From: Algorimicrobium sediminis
Lineage (GTDB): Bacteria; Bacteroidota; Bacteroidia; Flavobacteriales; Flavobacteriaceae
NCBI RefSeq assembly: GCF_042684585.1
Contig: NZ_JBHULS010000001.1
Span: forward strand, 558,001 to 622,000
Direction: 5' to 3'
DNA length: 64,000 bases
In this document: in pieces, positions 58,798 through 64,000 of the stretch
Position numbering within the stretch: the first letter of the stretch is position 1
Layout of the letters: each line of letters opens with the position of its first letter
Program-made: the position numbers and the translations under genes
The notes under the pieces: generated by a model
What the model saw: the letters and a program-made list of their open reading frames with translations, nothing else
What the model was told of the DNA's origin: nothing
The model's database searches: none

Positions 58798-58841
58798 CAA
58801 AAATAATTAAGGAGCTACCCAATAAAAATGATATTAATCAT
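58798..58841 (-). promoter_or_regulatory. FNR-type promoter of the nrf operon: TGAT-N4-ATCA dyad plus -7 box
   Basis: The dyad ATGAT-ATTA-ATCAT at 58828-58841 matches the FNR box core TTGAT-N4-ATCAA at all inner positions. The minus-strand box TATTTTTG is at 58798-58805. The centres are 33 bp apart, placing the dyad near -42. There is no TTTG -33 element. The leader to the nrfH ATG (58778) would be about 14 bases. Confidence 0.75.
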
Positions 58842-59239
58842 GTTTTGAAAAACAGCCAAAAAGCCCGTACGCGCATGCCTTAAAGAATTAGTTGTTAGAA
58901 AACATTGGATGCTTAAAAACTGCTTTTTTGGGTGTTAATTAGTTGTTTTTTAGGTAAAACCCTATGTTTAAATGTACCTCAATTTAATTTGGTTTAACAA
59001 ACTTTTTAAAATAAAGTCCTGTAATTTATAATTGTTCTAAATGAACTTTTTAAAAATTCAGGTTGCAACCGTGCTCAAGGGGGTGACCTAAATAAACAAA
59101 ACCAAAAGTTATGTTAAGTGCGTTTTATGGCTGTTTTTTTTGGCTACTTTTATACTTTGTAAGAAGACAATAACTTAAAAACTTTGCAATACAATGGCTT
59201 TGCATGTGTTGTTAGTTTTATAACGTATACCACTTTTTT
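58842..59239. other. Intergenic region between nrfH and pncB, no gene
   Basis: This is about 400 AT-rich bases. A perfect palindrome GGTTGCAACC is at 59061-59070, and TATACTTTG occurs about 85 bases before pncB but does not fit TAnnTTTG exactly. I see no ORF, RNA fold or repeat that I would annotate. Confidence 0.4.
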
Positions 59240-60634
59240 ATGACTATAACAGCCGCTTACACCGATCTTTACCAACTAACTATGGCACAGGTTTATTTTA
59301 AAACAAAGCCCGATGGCCATGCGGTTTTTGATTACTACTACAGAAACAATCCGTTTAAAGGTGGTTATGGTATTTTTGCGGGTTTAGAAGATATTTTAAA
59401 TATTCTAGAAAATTTACATTTTACGAGTTCGGATATAACATACTTAGAGCAACATGGTTTTGAATTGGAATTTTTAAACTATTTAAAAACCTTTCGGTTT
59501 AATGGCAATATTTACGCTTGTGCCGAGGGTGATGTGGTATTCCCTAACAGACCAATTTTACAAGTGGAAGCCAATATTATTGAGGCGCAAATTATTGAAA
59601 CCTGTTTGCTAAATATTTTAAACTTTCAAACATTAATAGCAACTAAAGCGAGTAGGATTAAACATGTAGCAAAAAATAGCTTATTGTTGGATATGGGTTT
59701 TAGGCGGGCACATGCTACAGGAGCGTACTATGCAACCAGAGCCGCAGCCATTGGTGGTTTTAACAGTACAAGCAATGTAAAAGCAGCAGCCGATTATAAT
59801 ATTCCTTGTTCTGGTACTATGGCACATGCTTTTATTCAAAGTTACGATAACGAATTACAAGCTTTCAGAGATTTTGCACGTTGGCGTCCCAATAAATGTG
59901 TGCTACTTATAGACACATATAACACCTTAAAAAGTGGCTTACCAAACGCCATTACAGTGGCAAAAGAGATGGAAGCGCGGGGTCAGCAATTATTTGCTGT
60001 ACGTTTGGATAGTGGGGATTTGGCTTATTTAGCTAAACAAACCCGTCAAATTTTAGATGCTGCTAACTTACAATATGTTCAAATAGTGGCCTCCAACCAG
60101 TTGGATGAATTTGTTATTAAAAGCATTAAAGAACAAGCGGCACCAATAGATATTTTTGGTGTTGGCACCAATCTAGTAACCGGTAAACCAGATGCTGCTT
60201 TGGATGGTGTGTATAAACTAACAGAATTCAATGGGGAGCCCCGAATTAAGCTTTCTGAAAATCAGGTAAAAGTAACGCTGCCCCATAAAAAACAAGTTTT
60301 CCGATTAGTGGATGACCAAAATATGTTTTATGGTGCTGATGCTATTACGCTGCATTCGGAAACAACTATTTCCGAAATGGTTCATCCTTTCGACCCCGCA
60401 AAACGTTTGCAAATTGGTTCCTGTAATTTGGAGCCTTTATTACAGCCCGTTATGTTAAACGGACGGAAAACAAAGCCGCCTATGTCGGTAGCAGATATTG
60501 CTAATTATTCAGCAGCACGTTTGGCTCAACTTCCCGAGGAGTTTAAGCGGTTTCAGAATCCGCATCAATATAAAATAGGCTTAAGTACCCAACTTAAAGA
60601 ATCCAGAGATTATTTAATGACGAAACACAAATAA
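59240..60634 (+). CDS. pncB: Nicotinate phosphoribosyltransferase
   Basis: A 464-residue enzyme with the PncB pattern: opening AYTDLYQLTMAQVYF (residues 5-19), GFRRAHATGAYYATRAAAIG (about 153-172) with the phosphoribosyl-binding loop, NIPCSGTMAHAFIQSYDNE (about 190-208, the His for phosphorylation) and LFAVRLDSGDLAYLAK. It converts nicotinate and PRPP to nicotinate mononucleotide with ATP hydrolysis, the Preiss-Handler entry step. The next gene makes the nicotinate, so the two form a nicotinamide salvage operon (60-base gap). No missing key residue was seen. Confidence 0.95.
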   Translation: MTITAAYTDLYQLTMAQVYFKTKPDGHAVFDYYYRNNPFKGGYGIFAGLEDILNILENLHFTSSDITYLEQHGFELEFLNYLKTFRFNGNIYACAEGDVVFPNRPILQVEANIIEAQIIETCLLNILNFQTLIATKASRIKHVAKNSLLLDMGFRRAHATGAYYATRAAAIGGFNSTSNVKAAADYNIPCSGTMAHAFIQSYDNELQAFRDFARWRPNKCVLLIDTYNTLKSGLPNAITVAKEMEARGQQLFAVRLDSGDLAYLAKQTRQILDAANLQYVQIVASNQLDEFVIKSIKEQAAPIDIFGVGTNLVTGKPDAALDGVYKLTEFNGEPRIKLSENQVKVTLPHKKQVFRLVDDQNMFYGADAITLHSETTISEMVHPFDPAKRLQIGSCNLEPLLQPVMLNGRKTKPPMSVADIANYSAARLAQLPEEFKRFQNPHQYKIGLSTQLKESRDYLMTKHK

Positions 60635-60693
60635 TAAAGAATTCTGTTACATTTTAATAAAACGATCCAAGTCGTATTTTTTAAATAGATTTT

Positions 60694-61299
60694 ATGAAAA
60701 CACTTTTAATAATAGATGCCCAAAACGATTTTATGCCTGGTGGTGCTTTGCCAGTGCCCAATGGCGACGCTATTGTTCCTGTAATTAATGCCATTCAGCA
60801 CAAATTTGATTTGGTTGTTGCTTCGCAAGATTGGCATCCTAGTAATCACGTTAGTTTTGCTTCCAATCATCCTAACAAAGCGGAGTTTGATGAAATTGAA
60901 ATTTTTGGTAAACTGCAAACCTTATGGCCAGATCACTGCGTACAAAACACGCAAGGCGCGGCATTTCATAAGGATTTAAACACCAGCAGGTGGGAAGCTA
61001 TTTTTAGAAAAGGAACCGATAAAACAATTGATAGTTACAGTGCATTTTACGATAACGGACAAATAAAGGCTACCGGAATAAAAGGGTATTTAAAAGAAAA
61101 AGGAACTACACAGCTTTACTTATGTGGTTTGGCAGCAGATATTTGTGTGTATTATTCTATTGTAGATGCCGTGAATGCTGGTTTTGAATGTACGTTAATA
61201 CAAGATGCTTCTAAAGCTTTAGATGCTAAACACTTTTTAAACTTGGCAACAACCTTGGAAAACAAGGGAGTAGCTTTAATTACTTCAGATACTTTATAA
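60694..61299 (+). CDS. pncA: Nicotinamidase
   Basis: A 201-residue isochorismatase-fold amidase. The catalytic Asp is in LLIIDAQNDFMPGGALPVP (about residue 8), the metal site in SQDWHPSNHVSF (Asp/His/His at about 50-57), PDHCVQNTQGA follows, and the nucleophile is the Cys in CGLAADICVYYS (about 153). It hydrolyses nicotinamide to nicotinate and ammonia for use by the upstream pncB product. It is followed by a terminator. Confidence 0.95.
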   Translation: MKTLLIIDAQNDFMPGGALPVPNGDAIVPVINAIQHKFDLVVASQDWHPSNHVSFASNHPNKAEFDEIEIFGKLQTLWPDHCVQNTQGAAFHKDLNTSRWEAIFRKGTDKTIDSYSAFYDNGQIKATGIKGYLKEKGTTQLYLCGLAADICVYYSIVDAVNAGFECTLIQDASKALDAKHFLNLATTLENKGVALITSDTL

Positions 61300-61344
61300 G
61301 CATATCCCATCTTTATAAATTTGGATGAATAGGATGAAAAAAAG

Positions 61345-61375
61345 AAAAAGCACAACCATAGGGCGTGCTTTTTCC
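61345..61375 (+). terminator. Terminator after pncA
   Basis: AAAAAGCAC pairs with GTGCTTTTT around an 11-base loop, 45 bases after the pncA stop. The symmetric A/T runs allow use by the convergent sqr-side transcript too. Confidence 0.75.
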
Positions 61376-61404
61376 AATCAACCAATTAATCACTGACCAT
61401 CACA

Positions 61405-61506
61405 TCAGTTTACTTTTCGGGTTCCTCCATGGCCTCCAGCAACAATAAGCATGATTTTTATGCTTAAATAGATGTATTTAAAAAACTGGATAATAGGATT
61501 CATCAT
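61405..61506 (-). CDS. 33-codon miniprotein downstream of sqr
   Basis: A short frame with two ATG codons in tandem (61506 and 61503) encodes 33 residues: MMNPIIQFFKYIYLSIKIML, then IVAGGHGGTRKVN. It has a hydrophobic, probably membrane-embedded first half and a Gly/His loop GGHGGT in a basic tail. It begins 63 bases after the sqr stop on the same strand and could be read on the sqr transcript. I do not know a named family. Evidence is composition and position only. Confidence 0.45.
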   Translation of the reverse strand: MMNPIIQFFKYIYLSIKIMLIVAGGHGGTRKVN

Positions 61507-61569
61507 TTTAAATCTTTGATATTTTGAAATACGTTGTGTCATAACTTATAACCTGTTTTTTGTAAGTTG

Positions 61570-63027
61570 TTATTCTGGAATTAACCACCAAAATGGTTTC
61601 ATTTTTGCCTTATATAAAAACGCATAGTGTAGCGTAAGTTTAAGCCAATGTCCTGCCAAACCAATATCTCCAAAGGTTTTATTTAATTGACGGCCTTGGG
61701 TTTTTGGATACTTGTGGTAGTCTGGTACAATAGGGAACGTGGTAATACTTACGCCGCTTCCAGAGCGTAATCCGTAGCCAGCAGAGGCAATGCAAGTTGC
61801 GCCCATATTACCCAGCGAGCCTTTGTGCTGTAAAATAGGTTTACCGTGTTTTATAGAACTAATAATATTATCGGCCACTAGTTTAGCGGTAATACCAGAG
61901 GGCATGCCCGTTCTTGGTGGGGCTGGTGTAATAGGAGTGCCATTTTTACTTGTTCTTGGTTTTGATATAGCATGTGGAGGGGCAAAAGCAATTCCTGGAG
62001 CAAAAATATTGTGGTACGACGGATTTTGGTACGTTTCTGGCCAATCGGTAACCGACCAATTTTCGTAGGGTTTTTCTGTATAATCGGCGTCTACAATCAT
62101 AAATCCGTTAAAAAGCTTGTTGGTAATATCTTCATTAGCTTTGTTGTAAGCCTTAAAACCGTGACCAGAAAATGCGGGAATAAGCATAGCAAAATCGAAC
62201 GACTCTGTTTTGTATGCGCCATCTAAATTTTCGTAGTAAGCCAGACCATCTTCAATTTTATACACGCCGGCCCCTGTAATCCAATTAATATTTCGGTCTT
62301 CAAAAATCATTTCAATCATTTCATGAGATTTCATTGTCATGCCTTTATAGCTTAAAAGCATGCCATCCATCCCAAAGTCGCCTAATTTATATTCGTTAGA
62401 GAGCCATGTAATCGTGGCCATGTCTCTAATCCCATATTTTTCTAATTCTTTTTCAACATTCAGAATGTATTCAAAAGCGGCACCCTGGCAGGTAGACTTT
62501 GCGTGCCCTGTACCAATAAGTATTTTAGCTTTTTTGCCTGCCTTCATTTCTTGAATTAATTGGTGTAAGCCTTGCCAAGCGTGGTCTGCATGGGTGTAGG
62601 TACATACAGAGTAGACTTTGTTTTTTCCAGGTATGAGACCACTAGTGGCTTCAAAATTTAATTTAGGGCCGGTAGCGTTAATAAGATAATCGTAAGTTAC
62701 TTTTTCCTGTTGTCCTTTTTTTTGGGGTTCCACATATGCGACTAGCACATAAGGTTTTGTTTCTTGGGCGTCGCCCTCTGGATGAAAAGTTAAGGCTTTG
62801 GCCTGTTTAAAAGTAATCCCCTTTTTTTTATAAACCGGCGCCAACGGAAATAAAATTTGTTTGGAAGACATTCTGCCAATTCCCACCCAAATATTTGAGG
62901 GAATCCATTGGTAGTTACTATTTGGCGAAACCACCACAATTTCATGTTTTTTTGATAATTTTCTGCGCAGGTGCGAGGCTGCCACATGGCCAGAAATACC
63001 TGCCCCAAGAACTACTATTTTAGCCAT
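61570..63027 (-). CDS. sqr: Sulfide:quinone oxidoreductase-like flavoprotein
   Basis: A 485-residue FAD protein. The FAD loop is IVVLGAGISGHVAASHLRRK (residues 4-23), with a second ATG motif YLINATGPKLNFE (about 114-126). Three cysteines sit where sulfide:quinone reductases need them: C142 (VCTYTHADHAW), C180 (AKSTCQGAAFEY) and C412 (NMGATCIASAGYG). The C-terminal helical region (HWLKLTLHYAFLYKAKMKPF) would touch the membrane. SQR oxidises sulfide to polysulfide or persulfide and reduces quinone. Specificity within the SQR/FCSD group is not resolved. It has its own promoter region with two dyads and a 33-codon ORF downstream. Confidence 0.88.
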   Translation of the reverse strand: MAKIVVLGAGISGHVAASHLRRKLSKKHEIVVVSPNSNYQWIPSNIWVGIGRMSSKQILFPLAPVYKKKGITFKQAKALTFHPEGDAQETKPYVLVAYVEPQKKGQQEKVTYDYLINATGPKLNFEATSGLIPGKNKVYSVCTYTHADHAWQGLHQLIQEMKAGKKAKILIGTGHAKSTCQGAAFEYILNVEKELEKYGIRDMATITWLSNEYKLGDFGMDGMLLSYKGMTMKSHEMIEMIFEDRNINWITGAGVYKIEDGLAYYENLDGAYKTESFDFAMLIPAFSGHGFKAYNKANEDITNKLFNGFMIVDADYTEKPYENWSVTDWPETYQNPSYHNIFAPGIAFAPPHAISKPRTSKNGTPITPAPPRTGMPSGITAKLVADNIISSIKHGKPILQHKGSLGNMGATCIASAGYGLRSGSGVSITTFPIVPDYHKYPKTQGRQLNKTFGDIGLAGHWLKLTLHYAFLYKAKMKPFWWLIPE

Positions 63028-63092
63028 TTTTTTTAAATTAAAAGTGTGGTTAATTGCTTAGATTAAATACCCGCGTTGCTGTAAATTTGAAC

Positions 63093-63165
63093 TTACAAAG
63101 CAGTCTATAATGTATGCTTTGTAAAACTGCCTAATTAAATTAAAGTTTACAGTAACTTTTGTTAC
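63093..63165 (-). promoter_or_regulatory. Regulatory region of sqr: GTAAC-N4-GTTAC site and a 10-bp dyad
   Basis: GTAAC-TTTT-GTTAC at 63152-63165 matches the RND operon dyad at all ten arm bases. At the position 33 bp downstream of its centre (63122-63129) the minus strand reads CAGTTTTA, a poor (4 of 6) match to TAnnTTTG. A perfect dyad TTACAAAGCA-N12-TGCTTTGTAA at 63093-63124 would overlap the transcription start. Confidence 0.6.
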
Positions 63166-63269
63166 AGAAAGAAATACAGACGGTTAGCTTAATTATAGAG
63201 TTGTGTAGAATGATATAAAACTGGAAAAGTGTTATCAAGCTTACGCCTTGAATACAACTCAAAAGAGAA

Positions 63270-63917
63270 TTAGAATAAAGTTAGTAATGTGGTAACAATT
63301 TTACCTTTATTGTTTGGTAAGTGAGTTGTTACAAGCGTTGTTTGGTCTACTATGGGTAAATTAAACGGAGCTTGTGCTATGTCCAAACCACTTTGTTTTT
63401 TTAAGCGAATACCTTGGCCTGAAATAATATCTTTATTGGCTGTAAATTGGCCGGAAGGCACGTGCTCTGTTAGCAGAACATATTTAAACACGCCTAGTTT
63501 GTTAACTATTTGTTTCACTTCTTTATTATTTAAATGCTGAAGCACTTGCCGAATTATTGCGCAATCTGCAATAGGAAGCGGATCTGTTGCTATGTTTAAA
63601 CATGTAAATTCAAGGTTGTTAAACCGAAATCGTTGTTGGTTGTAGGTAATTAATTCTGGAACAATATCTGTAGCGTGATAGTGGTTGGTGTATGGAACCA
63701 ATTGTTTCCCTATATTAAAATCGCCACAACCCAAATCGCAAACGGTTAAGGGGTTTTGGAAACTTAAAAGAAAGTTTTTTACGGCTTTTATATATGGATT
63801 TATAATATCGGGATTGTGCGAGCCGTCTCCAGAGTAAAAAGGCGTTTGGTTTGTACCCCAAAGATGTTGCTCATAAATTTGTTTCATTGCATCTTTGGTA
63901 GGCCAAGCTTTTTTCAT
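63270..63917 (-). CDS. Class I SAM-dependent methyltransferase
   Basis: A 215-residue soluble protein with the SAM-binding core: motif I VCDLGCGDFNIGKQLVP (about residues 58-74), an acidic second strand HATDIVPELITYNQQ, and a post-core ADCAIIRQVLQHLNNKEVKQ (about 137-156). The opening DAMKQIYEQHLWGTNQTPFY is typical of small methyltransferases of unknown substrate. It stands alone on the minus strand, 242 bases beyond sqr. No substrate can be assigned from sequence. Confidence 0.85.
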   Translation of the reverse strand: MKKAWPTKDAMKQIYEQHLWGTNQTPFYSGDGSHNPDIINPYIKAVKNFLLSFQNPLTVCDLGCGDFNIGKQLVPYTNHYHATDIVPELITYNQQRFRFNNLEFTCLNIATDPLPIADCAIIRQVLQHLNNKEVKQIVNKLGVFKYVLLTEHVPSGQFTANKDIISGQGIRLKKQSGLDIAQAPFNLPIVDQTTLVTTHLPNNKGKIVTTLLTLF

Positions 63918-64000
63918 TGTATGTAAAGGTTAGTAAGTATTATTTTTAGCTCTTTTAGCAGGATTATTAATTAATTGAAGTAAAAGCGTTTTTACATATG

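Noticed and set aside
59061..59070. Perfect palindrome GGTTGCAACC between nrfH and pncB as an operator
   Set aside because: It has no spacer, is not repeated in the window, and lies far from both predicted promoters. Chance is a fair explanation.
1..64000. Insertion sequences, prophage, integrons, rRNA operons or defence islands
   Set aside because: No transposase, integrase, phage structural or restriction/defence gene was seen, and gene content and strand layout look like core chromosome throughout.

Overview
The window is chromosomal DNA of a Bacteroidetes bacterium, very probably a gliding marine-type member of the Flavobacteriaceae. The evidence is a complete sprC-sprD-sprB-sprF gliding/adhesin operon with type IX secretion (T9SS) C-terminal signals, promoters of the Bacteroidetes form TTTG-N(18-20)-TAnnTTTG, few Shine-Dalgarno sites, a bacillithiol deacetylase, and families typical of the group (DUF2911, DUF2520, DUF3108, PorP/SprF, group III truncated globin, CcsBA fusions). 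I see no insertion sequence, prophage, CRISPR array or rRNA. One tRNA (His) is present.

Layout. 1-3.1 kb: a cut-off TetR-like regulator (-), a DUF2911 protein with a small secreted partner (+), and a membrane protein/XRE regulator pair (-) with likely autoregulatory operators. 3.1-7.5 kb: an operon (-) of a PIG-L deacetylase-like exported protein, a 33-codon membrane ORF and a sodium:solute symporter. 7.7-12.4 kb: a six-gene operon (-) of DUF2520, KdsC-like phosphatase, UbiA-type prenyltransferase, Maf, MscS-type channel and CorA. 12.4-19 kb (+): truncated globin, a fused cytochrome c synthase (CcsBA-1), a PLP sulfur-amino-acid enzyme followed by bshB1, and tRNA-His. 19-23 kb (-): two M28 peptidase lipoproteins, a small membrane protein and a DUF3108 protein. 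23.2-43.0 kb (-): the sprCDBF operon, including a 3926-residue repeat adhesin. 43.3-45.7 kb (+): a universal stress protein and NhaA. 45.9-52.3 kb (-): a TolC/adaptor/RND efflux operon with a PII-like protein and a DUF2892 protein. 52.6-58.8 kb: an alpha/beta hydrolase (+) converging on nrfH-nrfA-ccsBA-2 (-), a nitrite ammonification cluster with its own cytochrome c synthase. 59.2-61.3 kb (+): pncB-pncA NAD salvage. 61.4-63.9 kb (-): a sulfide:quinone oxidoreductase-like flavoprotein with a tiny downstream ORF, and a SAM methyltransferase.

Most interesting: three Crp/Fnr-type dyads lie upstream of the nrf, RND and SQR operons. TGAT-N4-ATCA is found at nrf, and GTAAC-N4-GTTAC at both RND and SQR. 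At nrf and RND the dyad centre lies exactly 33 bp upstream of the centre of a TAnnTTTG box, with no -33 element, which is the geometry of class II activation. This suggests a redox/sulfide/nitrite-responsive regulon not evident from gene content alone. The spr operon also shows higher-order repeats: five copies in SprC at 768-774 nt, three copies in SprB at 711-729 nt, and a beta-sandwich-like domain inserted in the SprB stalk.
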